Of a stretch of 64,000 bases of DNA, positions 16,713 through 26,062 are shown one piece after another. The position numbers were made by a program, and so were the translations under genes. This DNA is from Halosimplex carlsbadense 2-9-1. GTDB taxonomy: Archaea > Halobacteriota > Halobacteria > Halobacteriales > Haloarculaceae. The notes under the pieces were generated by a model. It searched no databases, was not told where the DNA came from, and saw nothing but the letters and a program-made list of their open reading frames with translations. Numbering within the stretch: the stretch's first letter is position 1; every line of letters begins with the position of its first letter. The DNA lies in NCBI RefSeq assembly GCF_000337455.1, contig NZ_AOIU01000028.1:139803-203802 (forward strand). The letters run 5' to 3'.

Positions 16713-18979
16713 GACTCTCTGTCAAGCCCCTCAAGCAGAAGGACGCGGGGCGCGGACTCGCCGCGATCGACCGGGCGGCGATGGCCGAGCTCGACCTGGA
16801 GAACGGCGATTACATCGTCATCGAGGGCGGCGACGGCTCCCGCGCGGTCGCGCGCGTCTGGCCCGGCTACCCCGAGGACGAGGGCCGCGGGGTCATCCGA
16901 ATCGACGGCCGGCTCCGCCAGGAGGCCGACGCCGGTATCGACGACAACGTCGACGTCGAGAAGGCCGACGTGAACCCGGCTTCCCGGGTCAGCGTCGCCC
17001 TCCCGCAGAACCTCCGGGTTCGCGGCAACGTCGGCCCGATGATCCGCAACAACCTCAGCGGCCAGGCCGTCACCGAGGGCCAGACCGTCCCCGTCAGCTT
17101 CGGGCTCGGCCCGCTCTCGTCGATGAGCGGCCAGAAGATCCCGCTGAAGATCGCCGGCACCGAACCGTCGGGCACCGTCGTCGTGACGGACTCGACGGAG
17201 GTCGACGTGGCCGAGAAGCCCGCCGAGCAGATCACCGGCGCCGCGCCCGGCTCCCCCGAGGGCGGCACGCCCGACATCACCTACGAGGACATCGGCGGCC
17301 TGGACGACGAGCTCGAACAGGTCCGCGAGATGATCGAGTTGCCGATGCGCCACCCCGAGCTGTTCGAGACGCTCGGCATCGAACCGCCGAAGGGCGTGCT
17401 CCTGCACGGCCCGCCCGGCACCGGCAAGACGCTGATGGCGAAGGCCGTCGCCAACGAGATCGACGCGTACTTCACCGACATCTCCGGGCCGGAGATCATG
17501 TCGAAGTACTACGGGGAGAGCGAGGAACAGCTCCGCGAGATCTTCGACGAGGCCGAGGAGAACTCCCCCGCCATCGTCTTCATCGACGAGATCGACTCCA
17601 TCGCGCCCAAACGCGGTGAGACGCAGGGCGACGTGGAACGGCGCGTCGTCGCACAGCTACTCAGCCTGATGGACGGGCTGGAGTCGCGCGGGCAGGTCAT
17701 CGTCATCGGCGCCACCAACCGCGTCGACGCCGTCGACCCGGCGCTGCGCCGCGGCGGTCGCTTCGACCGCGAGATCGAGATCGGCGTCCCCGACAAGAAC
17801 GGGCGCAAGGAGATCCTGCAGGTCCACACCCGCGGGATGCCCCTGGCCGAGGGCATCGACCTCGACCAGTACGCCGAGAACACCCACGGCTTCGTCGGCG
17901 CGGACCTGGAATCGCTGACCAAGGAGTCGGCGATGAACGCGCTCCGGCGCATCCGCCCCGAACTCGACCTCGAGTCGGACGAGATCGACGCCGAGGTACT
18001 AGAGCACCTGGAGGTCTCGGAGAACGACCTCAAGCAGGCGCTGAAGGGCATCGAGCCCTCGGCCCTGCGCGAGGTGTTCGTCGAGGTGCCCGACGTGACC
18101 TGGGACCAGGTCGGCGGGCTCGAAGACACCAAAGAACGGCTGCGTGAGACGATCCAGTGGCCGCTGGACTACCCCGAGGTGTTCGAGGCCATGGACATGC
18201 AGGCCGCCAAGGGCGTGCTGATGTACGGCCCGCCGGGCACGGGGAAGACCCTGCTCGCCAAGGCCATCGCCAACGAGGCCCAGTCGAACTTCATCTCGAT
18301 CAAGGGTCCCGAACTGCTGAACAAGTTCGTGGGCGAATCGGAGAAGGGCGTCCGCGAGGTCTTCGAGAAGGCCCGCGCGAACGCACCGACGGTGGTGTTC
18401 TTCGACGAGATCGACTCCATCGCGGGCGAACGCGGCGGCAACACCACCGACTCGGGCGTCGGCGAACGCGTCGTCTCCCAGCTGCTGACCGAGCTAGACG
18501 GGCTCGAAGAGCTGGAGGACGTGGTCGTCATCGCGACGACGAACCGTCCGGACCTCATCGACTCCGCACTGCTGCGGCCCGGTCGCCTCGACAGGCACGT
18601 CCACGTCCCGGTCCCGGACGAGGAAGGCCGCAGGAAGATCTTCGAGGTCCACACGCGGGACAAGCCGCTCGCCGAGGGCGTCGACCTCGACGACCTGGCC
18701 GCTCGCACGGATGGCTACGTCGGCGCCGACATCGAGGCCGTCACTCGTGAAGCGTCGATGGCCGCGACCCGCGAGTTCCTCGCGAGCGTCGACCCCGAGG
18801 ACATCGGAGACTCCGTCGGCAACGTGAAGGTCACGATGGACCACTTCGAGCACGCGCTCGACGAGGTCGGCCCCAGCGTCGACGAGGAGACCCGCGAGCA
18901 GTACGACGAGATCGAGGACCGGTTCGACACCGCCGAGGCCGAGACCGGCAACGACGAACTCGGCCGCACCTTCCAGTAG
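16709..18979 (+). CDS. cdc48: Cdc48/VCP-type AAA ATPase (CdcH)
   Basis: This hexameric unfoldase pulls ubiquitin-like-tagged or aggregated proteins apart and feeds the proteasome. The 756-aa sequence has an N-terminal double-psi beta-barrel substrate domain (about 1-185) and two AAA modules, D1 (about 195-450) and D2 (about 470-730). Walker A GPPGTGKT occurs at about 234 and again at about 508, and Walker [12 protein letters not shown] / [11 protein letters not shown] follows in each. D2 has the SRH with [18 protein letters not shown]. The tail is acidic and the C-terminal residues are GRTFQ. Length and motifs are complete. Haloarchaea have several paralogues; this one matches CdcH. Confidence 0.97.
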   Translation: MRLSVKPLKQKDAGRGLAAIDRAAMAELDLENGDYIVIEGGDGSRAVARVWPGYPEDEGRGVIRIDGRLRQEADAGIDDNVDVEKADVNPASRVSVALPQNLRVRGNVGPMIRNNLSGQAVTEGQTVPVSFGLGPLSSMSGQKIPLKIAGTEPSGTVVVTDSTEVDVAEKPAEQITGAAPGSPEGGTPDITYEDIGGLDDELEQVREMIELPMRHPELFETLGIEPPKGVLLHGPPGTGKTLMAKAVANEIDAYFTDISGPEIMSKYYGESEEQLREIFDEAEENSPAIVFIDEIDSIAPKRGETQGDVERRVVAQLLSLMDGLESRGQVIVIGATNRVDAVDPALRRGGRFDREIEIGVPDKNGRKEILQVHTRGMPLAEGIDLDQYAENTHGFVGADLESLTKESAMNALRRIRPELDLESDEIDAEVLEHLEVSENDLKQALKGIEPSALREVFVEVPDVTWDQVGGLEDTKERLRETIQWPLDYPEVFEAMDMQAAKGVLMYGPPGTGKTLLAKAIANEAQSNFISIKGPELLNKFVGESEKGVREVFEKARANAPTVVFFDEIDSIAGERGGNTTDSGVGERVVSQLLTELDGLEELEDVVVIATTNRPDLIDSALLRPGRLDRHVHVPVPDEEGRRKIFEVHTRDKPLAEGVDLDDLAARTDGYVGADIEAVTREASMAATREFLASVDPEDIGDSVGNVKVTMDHFEHALDEVGPSVDEETREQYDEIEDRFDTAEAETGNDELGRTFQ

Positions 18980-19057
18980 CGCGGTCGCCGGGACCGCACT
19001 CGCGCTTTTTCGGTGTGCCGCCACGACGAGAGCCGCGGCGGAGTGCGAATCGCCGTA

Positions 19058-19100
19058 TTAATATGTGTTAATATACCCTAAATACTTAATACTATATAAT
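19058..19100 (+). promoter_or_regulatory. AT-rich promoter with phased direct repeats before the zinc peptide and gdh
   Basis: TTAATAT occurs at 19058-19064 and again at 19068-19074, exactly one helical turn apart, followed by TTAAT at 19086 and the TATA box TATATAAT at 19093-19100. The TATA box is 21-28 bp before the GTG at 19121, giving a leaderless start. The two phased repeats sit about 20-35 bp upstream of TATA, a good place for an activator dimer. Confidence 0.5.
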
Positions 19101-19120
19101 CTCGGCCCGACGTTGTCGGT

Positions 19121-19273
19121 GTGCCCCATCATCAGGACATCGCCGACGACGCGGATTCGAAATCGACCTACGAGTGTCTCGTCTGCGGGACGATCGTGAA
19201 AGCGGAGTCGCACCCGGGTGGCTGCTCCGAGTGCGACGGCGAGTTCCAGAACCGTGCGATGTCGCTGGAGTGA
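19121..19273 (+). CDS. Rubrerythrin-like zinc-ribbon peptide
   Basis: This 50-aa protein starts with GTG (VPHHQDIADDADSKSTYECLVCG). It has a rubredoxin/rubrerythrin-like C4 knuckle pair: CLVCG at about 19-23 and CSECD at about 35-39, with a SHPGG turn between them. Such tiny haloarchaeal proteins are annotated as rubrerythrin-like. The role may be zinc storage, redox or RNA/protein binding. It was found by reading the strong promoter and the conserved knuckles. It lies 12 bp before the glutamate dehydrogenase gene, so they are probably co-transcribed. Confidence 0.8.
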   Translation: MPHHQDIADDADSKSTYECLVCGTIVKAESHPGGCSECDGEFQNRAMSLE

Positions 19274-19285
19274 GCGGTCTCTATC

Positions 19286-20584
19286 ATGTCCTCCGAAACA
19301 CCACCACAGTCGACAGCCGATAGTACCGAACCCGTGACCGACGAGTCGGAGTCTGCGCTGTCGACGGCCCGCCGTCAGTTGCGACGGGCGGCCTCGCTGG
19401 TCGACGTCGACCCGAACGTCATCGAGCGGTTCCTCCACCCGAACGCCGTCCACGAGGTGACCGTCCCCATCGAGCGCGACGACGGGAGCGTCGAAGTGTT
19501 CCGCGGGTTCCGCGCCCAGCACGACAGCGTCCGCGGCCCGTACAAGGGCGGGATACGGTTCCACCCGGAGGTCTCCCGCGAGGAGTCGATCGGCCTCGCC
19601 ATGTGGATGACCTGGAAGTGCGCGGTGATGGACATCCCCTTCGGCGGCGCGAAGGGCGGCGTCGTCGTCGACCCCAAGCAGTTGAGCGACGACGAGCGCG
19701 AGCGGCTCACTCGGCGATTCACCGACGAGATCCGCAACGTCATCGGACCGACGACGGACATCCCCGCGCCGGACATGGGCACCGACGCCGAGACGATGTC
19801 GTGGATGATGGACGCCTACAGCATGCAGGAGGCCGAGACCATCCCGGGCGTCGTCACCGGAAAGCCGCCCGTCATCGGCGGGAGCGAGGGCCGCGCCGAA
19901 GCGCCCGGGCGGAGCGTCGCCATCGTGACCCGCGAGGTCGCCGAGTACTACGACACGCCGCTCTCGGAAGCGACCGTCGCGGTGCAGGGGTTCGGGAGCG
20001 TCGGCGCGAACGCCGCCCGACTGCTCGACGACTGGGGGGCGACCGTCGTCGCCGTCAGCGACGTGACGGGCGCCGCCTACGACCCCAGCGGACTCGACAC
20101 GCGCTCGATCCCCGCTCACGAGGAACAACCGGAGGCGGTCGCGGCCCACGCCGACCGCACGATCCCGAACGACGAACTGCTGGAACTCGACGTGGACGTG
20201 CTCGTCCCCGCGGCGGTCGGCAACGCCGTCACCGAGGCGAACGTCTCCGAGGTCCGTGCCGATATCGTCGTCGAGGGCGCGAACGGGCCGCTGTCGTTCG
20301 CGGCCGACGAGATCCTCGCCGAGCGGGGCGTCCCGGTCGTCCCCGACATCCTCGCGAACGCCGGCGGCGTCACGGTCAGCTACTTCGAGTGGCTCCAGGA
20401 CATCAACCGCCGCTCGTGGTCCGCCGAGCGCGTCAACGAGGAACTGGAGACCGAGATGCTCGCCGCGTTCGAGGCGGTCGCTGACGAGTTCGAGTCGAGC
20501 GACGGCACCTGGCGTGACGCCGCGTACGCGGTCGCGCTCTCCCGGATCGCGGAGGCCCACGAAGCGCGCGGGCTCTGGCCCTGA
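19286..20584 (+). CDS. gdhB: Glutamate dehydrogenase (Glu/Leu/Phe/Val dehydrogenase family)
   Basis: The enzyme catalyses NAD(P)-dependent oxidative deamination of glutamate or the reverse amination. The 432-aa sequence has the dimerisation/catalytic domain with the substrate Lys in [12 protein letters not shown] near 91, [17 protein letters not shown] near 112 and PAPDMGT near 165. The Rossmann domain has [10 protein letters not shown] near 235, and [15 protein letters not shown] near 360. The N-terminal 30 residues are an acidic, Ser/Thr-rich extension. It follows the zinc peptide by 12 bp and probably shares its promoter. The letter B follows haloarchaeal naming and is less certain than the function. 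Confidence 0.93.
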   Translation: MSSETPPQSTADSTEPVTDESESALSTARRQLRRAASLVDVDPNVIERFLHPNAVHEVTVPIERDDGSVEVFRGFRAQHDSVRGPYKGGIRFHPEVSREESIGLAMWMTWKCAVMDIPFGGAKGGVVVDPKQLSDDERERLTRRFTDEIRNVIGPTTDIPAPDMGTDAETMSWMMDAYSMQEAETIPGVVTGKPPVIGGSEGRAEAPGRSVAIVTREVAEYYDTPLSEATVAVQGFGSVGANAARLLDDWGATVVAVSDVTGAAYDPSGLDTRSIPAHEEQPEAVAAHADRTIPNDELLELDVDVLVPAAVGNAVTEANVSEVRADIVVEGANGPLSFAADEILAERGVPVVPDILANAGGVTVSYFEWLQDINRRSWSAERVNEELETEMLAAFEAVADEFESSDGTWRDAAYAVALSRIAEAHEARGLWP

Positions 20585-20682
20585 CGGGCGGCCGGCGTTC
20601 GCGACCCGCGAGGTCGCTCGCGACCGACGGCCGCCGCCCGGAAGCGCAACTGCATTGACGGTCGAGTCCTCAGTTCCGGCCG

Positions 20683-21237
20683 ATGAACGTCAGAGAGCAC
20701 GTCCCCGCGGTCTCCGGTATCCTCTCGGTCGTCGCGCTGGCGCTGGTGTTCGCGGCGGCGCTGCAGGCGATCCCCCAGAGTCTGCTGCCGCGGGCGCCCG
20801 AGCTGGTGCTCGAAGCGATCCCCCACGTCAACGCCGTTCTGAGCGCGACGGCGGTCGGGACCATCGTCGTCGGAATGCGGGCGATCCGCCGCGGTGACGT
20901 GGCCCGCCACCGCGCGGCGATGCTGACGACGACCGGTCTGTTCGCCCTCTTCCTCGTCGCCTACCTCTACCGCGTGGCCCTGCTGGGACCGAGCGACTTC
21001 TCCGGGCCGCCGCTGGTCGAGGGCGTGATCTACCCCGGCATCCTCGCCGTCCACATCCTCCTCGCCATCGTCTGCGTCCCGCTGGTGATCTACGTCCTGC
21101 TGCTGGCGCTGACCCACTCGGTCCCGGAACTGCGCGAGACGCGCCACCCGACCGTCGGGCGCGTCGCCGCCGCGCTGTGGCTGATCTCCTTCACGCTGGG
21201 CGTCGTCGTCTACCTCATGCTCTACGTCCTGTTCTGA
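20683..21237 (+). CDS. DUF420 family membrane protein (cytochrome-oxidase-associated)
   Basis: The 184-aa protein has five predicted transmembrane helices (about 9-30, 46-64, 80-100, 118-140, 160-182). Conserved histidines (IPHVNAVLSA near 47, VARHRAAML near 74, VHILLAI near 123) occur in membrane-facing positions, as in DUF420. Members of this family are related to CtaM-like proteins needed for maturation of heme-copper oxidases. No oxidase genes are adjacent, so the role is inferred from the family only. Confidence 0.82.
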   Translation: MNVREHVPAVSGILSVVALALVFAAALQAIPQSLLPRAPELVLEAIPHVNAVLSATAVGTIVVGMRAIRRGDVARHRAAMLTTTGLFALFLVAYLYRVALLGPSDFSGPPLVEGVIYPGILAVHILLAIVCVPLVIYVLLLALTHSVPELRETRHPTVGRVAAALWLISFTLGVVVYLMLYVLF

Positions 21238-21273
21238 GCCGCCCGCCGGATCGACGTTCGTGACGACGGGCGC

Positions 21274-21978
21274 TCACGCGGTCCGGATCGGTCCCGAAAG
21301 CGCCTCGGGACCCTCGTCGAGGACCGCCAGCAGCCACTCGACGGTCCGGTCGCGCGACGACGAGGAGAACGACTCGTGGCCGCCGTCGTAGAGGACCGTC
21401 CGCTCGGCGGGGGCGCGCTCGCCGATGGCGTCGACGCCGACGACGCGGTCCCGGAGCGAGCAGAAGACGACGCTGTCCGCGCGGAAGTCGGGCAGTCGCG
21501 ACTGCGCGTCGGCGACCGTCCGCAGGAACGCCGGCGCGATCCGGTCGGGACCCTCGGCGCGCTGGCGCTCGGTCGCCAGATCGCCGAGCGCGCTCTCCTC
21601 GAAGGGCACCGGGACGACCGGCCGGTCGGTGGGAAGCGCGGCGGCGAGACGTTCGAGAAGTCCCTCACTGGCCATCCCCCACCAGGGGCTCAGATAGACC
21701 CGCGGGGCGGCCGAATCGAGATGCGCCGCGACCAGCCCGCCGGTGCTGTGCGAGAGGATCCGGTCGGGGTCGGTGGCGTCGAGGTGTCGCTGGGTCGGCC
21801 CGACGTACTGGGCGTCGAAGTCGCTCCCGTGGTCGGGGATCTGCCCCACGTCGACGGTGTAGCCCGCCGCGACCAGCTCGTCGACCAGCCAGCGCACGTT
21901 CTCGTGGTGAGTCCGGTTTCCCCAGCCCAGGACGAACAGGACGCGCTCGTCGCCGTCGCCAAACGCCGTGAACTGCAT
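21274..21978 (-). CDS. Alpha/beta hydrolase-like protein
   Basis: The 234-aa protein resembles an alpha/beta hydrolase. It starts FTAFGDGDERVLFVLGWGNR, has a possible nucleophile elbow SHSTGG (Ser near 75), an acid within CSLRDRVVGVDAIGER near 180, and a late His in YDGGHESFSSS near 205. It lacks the compact GxSxG signature in its ideal form. No substrate is predicted. It is preceded on its strand by a palindromic element (22040-22131) that lies between it and the upstream Gfo/Idh gene. Confidence 0.7.
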   Translation of the reverse strand: MQFTAFGDGDERVLFVLGWGNRTHHENVRWLVDELVAAGYTVDVGQIPDHGSDFDAQYVGPTQRHLDATDPDRILSHSTGGLVAAHLDSAAPRVYLSPWWGMASEGLLERLAAALPTDRPVVPVPFEESALGDLATERQRAEGPDRIAPAFLRTVADAQSRLPDFRADSVVFCSLRDRVVGVDAIGERAPAERTVLYDGGHESFSSSSRDRTVEWLLAVLDEGPEALSGPIRTA

Positions 21979-22039
21979 GACCGGGGACTGGGCGCCGGTG
22001 CCACAAAAAGGCGCGGCGGTCGGGACCGTGGCCTCGTCC

Positions 22040-22131
22040 GACTCATACGGATTGCTCTAACTGTTTGTCACGGCGACCGCCCACATACGGGCGGTCGATG
22101 CGAGAATGGCTTAGAGCGATCCGTATCAGTC
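22040..22131. repeat. 92-bp palindromic element with nested hairpin
   Basis: The outer arms GACTCATACGGATTGCTCTAA (22040-22060) and its complement (22111-22131) match at 19 of 21 positions. A perfect 9-bp inner stem CGACCGCCC/GGGCGGTCG (22074-22082, 22089-22097) sits between them. The right arm overlaps the stop codon of the Gfo/Idh gene. It could be a strong terminator between two co-oriented genes or a small non-autonomous palindromic repeat. No transposase is nearby. Confidence 0.85.
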
Positions 22132-23244
22132 GTCGGTTTCGCTCGCGGCGCTCTCGGGCACGTATTCGAGTTCTCCGGCCTCGACGAGCGCCTCGAAGGC
22201 GTTGTCCTCGGCGTCGAGCGGGAAGTCGACGCGGCCGCGCTTGCGCGCGGACTCGTAGGCGCCGAAGATGATCTCGGCGGTCTTCAGGCCGTTCTTCGCG
22301 CCGAGTTCGGAGTCGCGGCCCGCTTCCAGCGCGTCGACCACCTCGCTGGCCGCGCGGTCGATGTACTCGCTGCCGTACTGTCGGCCCTCGGCGTTGGCAC
22401 CGTGCAAGTCCTCTCCGTCCACGTCGATGGTCTCCCAGGCTCCGTCGCCGGCGCGGCGGATCTCCAGCATGTTGCCCGTCTCGCTGTCGATGCGAATCTC
22501 GCCCTCCGTGCCGCGGATGACGTGGGCGGCGTCGGCGAAGTCGCCGCCCTCGCCGCCGGAGATGACGCCCTGGACGCCCGTCTCGTACTCCCAGAGCGCC
22601 CACGCCTGGTTCTCCTGGTGCATGCCGAAGCGCACGTCCTCCTCGCGGTAGTCGATCTGTGCGATGACCCACTCCGGTTCGGCCTCGCCGGCGAACATCC
22701 CGGTCAGGTCGATGGTGTGAGCGCCGGTGTCGTAGAGGTCGCTCCACGTGGTCTCGATCCGCTGGAGGTCGCCGATCTCCCCGTCGTCGATCAGTCGTTT
22801 CGCCTCTCTGAACGGCTTCCCGAAGCGTCGCTGTCGGTTGAACGTCAGCTGCACGTCGCGACGCCAGCAGGCCTGGGCCATCCGCTGTGCGGAGCCCCAG
22901 GTGTGTGCCATCGGTTTCTCCGCGTGGATCGCCGAGACGACGCCGCTGCGAGCGCAGTCGACGACCACGTCCTCGTGGATCGCCGGCGGGACGGCGACCG
23001 TCACGATGTCCGGTTCGACGGCGTCGAGCATGGCCTCGTAGTCCTCGAAGAGGTTCTCTTCGGGCAGATCGAACGTCCGGCCGAACGCCTGGGCGTTCTC
23101 GGGGACGATGTCGGCGCAGGCGACGACCTCACAGCGGTCGTCGTTCTCGAACGACTCGGCGTGGCGATACCCCATCGCGAACCCCTCGACGGTCGGGTTC
23201 TCCGGGTCGGGCCCCGCGCCGACGACGGCGACGGTGTACGTCAT
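22126..23244 (-). CDS. Gfo/Idh/MocA family oxidoreductase
   Basis: The 372-aa protein has an N-terminal Rossmann fold (VAVVGAGPDPENP near 5-17, an atypical glycine loop with an insertion), the family motif IHAEKPMAHTW near 115 and a C-terminal substrate domain with GAHTIDLTG near 175. The sequence DLHGANAEGRQYGSEYID near 290 and AGRDSELGAKNGLKTAEII are typical of carbohydrate dehydrogenases of this family. The substrate is unknown. The stop codon lies within the right arm of a large palindrome. It is only distantly similar to the member at 2150-3277. Confidence 0.87.
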   Translation of the reverse strand: MTYTVAVVGAGPDPENPTVEGFAMGYRHAESFENDDRCEVVACADIVPENAQAFGRTFDLPEENLFEDYEAMLDAVEPDIVTVAVPPAIHEDVVVDCARSGVVSAIHAEKPMAHTWGSAQRMAQACWRRDVQLTFNRQRRFGKPFREAKRLIDDGEIGDLQRIETTWSDLYDTGAHTIDLTGMFAGEAEPEWVIAQIDYREEDVRFGMHQENQAWALWEYETGVQGVISGGEGGDFADAAHVIRGTEGEIRIDSETGNMLEIRRAGDGAWETIDVDGEDLHGANAEGRQYGSEYIDRAASEVVDALEAGRDSELGAKNGLKTAEIIFGAYESARKRGRVDFPLDAEDNAFEALVEAGELEYVPESAASETDD

Positions 23245-23447
23245 GCGATCACACAGCGAGAACGGGCTAAAACCGCTTTCGGTCGCCCTCCTTCCCGTAG
23301 ATCGACGTGTAGCCCGGTAGCGATCGATCCGCGGAACACGGCGACCGACCCGGCATTCGCTACCATCGACCGTTCGATTCTACCAAACAGCTTGGAAAAG
23401 ATATATCACTTACTTCTCACCAATATACGAACAGTCGAGCTACCGAC

Positions 23448-24146
23448 ATGCCAATGATAACTGTCGACGGATCAGAGTTTGAGTACGAGCGACAGGCGAA
23501 GAACAGATCGGAGAGCGTCTTCGAAGCGCAGTTGATCGTCGAGTCGCGGACCGGCGAGCGGTCGGTGCGGTCGTTCGAGATCGACGTGTCCGCGCGCGAC
23601 GACCTGACGGCCGAGCGGATGGAGACCGCGCTCGCCGAGTGGAAGGAGTCCCACCCCACCCTGACGGTCGACCAGGTGGTCGTCGAGGAGACGAAGCGTT
23701 GCGGGTTCGGTCGCCGCGTCGGCGAGGCCGACGCGGAGGGCGCCGCCGAAGCGACGGCCGCGGGCGACGACTCCGGGCGAACACAGCCGCTGTATCGCGG
23801 CGGCGCGCAGTCGGTCCCGCGCTCGCCCGTCGGGTTCGGCGACGTGCCCGTCGAGCGCGGCGAGGAGGTCACCTTCCACGTGGCCGGCCCCGAGTCCTCC
23901 GTCTACGGCACCTCCAGTGGGACCGTCACCGGCGTCAAGACCGGGACCGAGGACTACAACGTTCTCATCATCGAGACGGACTCCGGCACCAAGCGCGTCC
24001 GCGAGGACTGGGTCGTCGACGAGAGCGACGACGAAGCGAACGAGACCGAGCCCACCGACGAAGCCGGCGATGCAGACGGCGAATCAGACGATGCGGAAGA
24101 TGAAGCCGACGCGGCCGACGAGGACGCCGAGAGCGACGACTCCTGA
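23448..24146 (+). CDS. Hypothetical protein with basic core and long acidic tail
   Basis: The 232-aa soluble protein is not recognised. Residues 1-85 have alternating strands (MITVDGSEFEYERQ, FEAQLIVESRTGERSVRSFEIDVS) and a Cys (KRCGFGRR near 84). The middle carries FGDVPVERGEEVTFHV and GTVTGVKTGTEDYNVLIIETDSGTKRVREDWVV (about 120-190), which looks like a small SH3-type barrel. The last 45 residues are almost only Asp, Glu, Ala and Ser. AT-rich elements at 23401-23429 (atatatcac and caatatacg) precede the ATG and may serve as promoter. It is a single gene between opposite-facing neighbours. Confidence 0.72.
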   Translation: MPMITVDGSEFEYERQAKNRSESVFEAQLIVESRTGERSVRSFEIDVSARDDLTAERMETALAEWKESHPTLTVDQVVVEETKRCGFGRRVGEADAEGAAEATAAGDDSGRTQPLYRGGAQSVPRSPVGFGDVPVERGEEVTFHVAGPESSVYGTSSGTVTGVKTGTEDYNVLIIETDSGTKRVREDWVVDESDDEANETEPTDEAGDADGESDDAEDEADAADEDAESDDS

Positions 24147-24236
24147 ACGGCAGGTGGTCGCGGCTCCGGTTCTCAACGGTTCTCCTGTGCTGTCCGCACG
24201 AGCGAGAGCGGGACTTCGCTCGCGAAAAATTGGCTT

Positions 24237-26060
24237 CTAGTAGCTGCGTTCCTTTGGCTCGTACTCCTTTTCGCCTTCGAGAAGGACGGGCTTGTAGTAC
24301 AGCTCGGGGTTGCCCTCGTTCCAGGCGAGCATGGTGTGTTTGAGCCACTCGTCGTCCCGGCGCTCCTGGTACTGCTCGCGCCAGTGGGCGCCGCGGAACT
24401 CCTCGCGGGCGAGCGCGCCGACCGTGATGGCTTCGGCGATGTCGATGATGTTGCGGGTTTCCATCGTGTGCATCAGGTCGGTGTTGTAGGTGCGCGAGGG
24501 GTCCGAGGCGGCGACGTGCTTGTAGCGCTCGCGAGCCTCGCGGATGTCGTCGAGCGCCTCCATGAGGTTGTCCTCGCGGCGGAAGACGTTGACGTTGGCC
24601 GTCATCGTCTGCTGGATGTCGTCGCGGACCTGCGCGTGGTTGACGCCGTCGTCTTCGAGGAGTTGCTCGACGCGCTCCTCCTGTCGCTGGACCTCGGCGT
24701 CGACGACGGTCGCCGCGTCGACGGCCGCACCGTCGGCGGCGACGCTCCGGTCGCCCGCGTCGACGGCGCCGACGTCGACGCCCTCGGGAATCTCGCCGGC
24801 TTCGCTCTCGGCGCTCGGTCCGGTCTGGATCTCCGCCTCCTTCATGTCGCCGCCGGCGGCGTGCGTGCCGGCTCGGGCCCCGAACACGAGCAGTTCGGGG
24901 AGCGCGTTGCCGCCGAGGCGGTTACCGCCGTGCAGAGAGACACACGCCGTCTCGCCGGCCGCGTAGAGGCCGTCGATACAGGTGTGGCCGTTCTCGTCGC
25001 ACTCGACGCCGCCCATCTGGTAGTGCTGGCCGGGCTTGACCGGCATCGGCTCGTCGAGGCCGTCGACGCCCTCGAAGTCCTCCGCGAGGTGGAGGATGTT
25101 CTCGAGGCGGTCGAGGATGCGCTCCTCGCCGAGGTGGCGCATGTCGAGGTGGACGTACTCGTCCTCGATACCGCGACCCTCGTTGACCTCCGTGAGCTCG
25201 GCCCGGGAGACCACGTCGCGGGAGGCGAGTTCGCCGTCGTTGTTCGCGTAGCCGTACTCGAACATCAGGCGCTCCTCGTTGTCGTTGTAGAGGATGCCGC
25301 CCTCGCCGCGGACGCCCTCGGAGATGAGGACACCCGTGGAGGGGAGCGTCGTGGGGTGGAACTGGACGAACTCCATGTCCTCCAGCGGGACGCCGGCGCG
25401 GTAGGCCATCGCGTAGCCGTCGCCGGTGTTGGCGACCGCGTTGGTCGTGTGGTCGAAGACCTGCCCGGGGCCGCCGGTTGCGAGGATGACGCCGTTGTTG
25501 GCGCGATAGCCTCGGATCTCGCCGGAGGCGATGTCGTAGGCGACGACGCCGTGACACTCGCGGTCCTCGACGTCGTCGTGGTCGGTCACCGCCAGGTCGA
25601 GGACCTGCTGTTCCTCGTAGACGGTGATGCCCCGTTTGACGACCTGCTCGTACATCGTGTGCAGCAGGTGGTGGCCGGTCTCGGCGCCGGCGTACGTCGT
25701 GCGGGGGTGGCTGAGGCCGCCGAACGGTCGCTGGGAGACGGTGCCGTCCTCCTCGCGGGAGAAGGGCATCCCCCAGTGTTCGAGCTGGATGACTTCGTCC
25801 GGCGCGTCCTGGGCGAAGGTCTCGACCGCGGGGGCGTCCGCGAGGTAGTCCGAGCCCTTCATCGTGTCGTAGGCGTGTAGCTCCCAGGAGTCCTCGGGGT
25901 GGAGCGCGGCGTTGATGCCGCCCTCGGCCGCCCCGGTGTGGCTCCGGACGGGGTGGAGCTTCGTGACCATCGCCACGTCCGCTCCCGCTTCGTGTGCCGC
26001 GATCGCCGCGCGCAGGCCAGCGCCGCCCGCGCCGACGACGAGTACGTCGTGTTCGTGCAT
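24237..26060 (-). CDS. sdhA: Succinate dehydrogenase/fumarate reductase flavoprotein subunit
   Basis: This catalytic FAD subunit of complex II converts succinate and fumarate. The 607-aa protein starts MHEHDVLVVGAGGAGLRAAIAA (FAD fold). His41 in RSHTGAAEGG is the covalent FAD ligand. Further active-site blocks are FVQFHPTTL near 247, DVVSRAE and HYQMGGVECDENGHT near 350, and RLGGNALPELLVFG near 385. The insert at about 420-480 (acidic, GPSAESEAGEIPEG) is longer than in bacterial enzymes. The upstream frame continues into sdhB, so the ATG at 26060, two bases after its stop, is the right start. It is the last gene of sdhCDBA. Confidence 0.96.
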   Translation of the reverse strand: MHEHDVLVVGAGGAGLRAAIAAHEAGADVAMVTKLHPVRSHTGAAEGGINAALHPEDSWELHAYDTMKGSDYLADAPAVETFAQDAPDEVIQLEHWGMPFSREEDGTVSQRPFGGLSHPRTTYAGAETGHHLLHTMYEQVVKRGITVYEEQQVLDLAVTDHDDVEDRECHGVVAYDIASGEIRGYRANNGVILATGGPGQVFDHTTNAVANTGDGYAMAYRAGVPLEDMEFVQFHPTTLPSTGVLISEGVRGEGGILYNDNEERLMFEYGYANNDGELASRDVVSRAELTEVNEGRGIEDEYVHLDMRHLGEERILDRLENILHLAEDFEGVDGLDEPMPVKPGQHYQMGGVECDENGHTCIDGLYAAGETACVSLHGGNRLGGNALPELLVFGARAGTHAAGGDMKEAEIQTGPSAESEAGEIPEGVDVGAVDAGDRSVAADGAAVDAATVVDAEVQRQEERVEQLLEDDGVNHAQVRDDIQQTMTANVNVFRREDNLMEALDDIREARERYKHVAASDPSRTYNTDLMHTMETRNIIDIAEAITVGALAREEFRGAHWREQYQERRDDEWLKHTMLAWNEGNPELYYKPVLLEGEKEYEPKERSY

Positions 26061-26062
26061 GG

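Noticed and set aside
22040..22131. Insertion sequence end
   Set aside because: No transposase gene or target-site duplication is visible around the palindrome, so I describe it as a palindromic element only.
21376..23457. Open frame of about 690 codons on the plus strand
   Set aside because: It is antisense to the hydrolase and the Gfo/Idh gene, spans the palindrome, and gives no recognisable domain. The minus-strand genes have clear motifs.
24336..25880. Plus-strand frame of about 510 codons
   Set aside because: It is antisense to sdhA, which has all FAD motifs. The amino-acid composition (LVVD repeats) is typical of a shadow frame.
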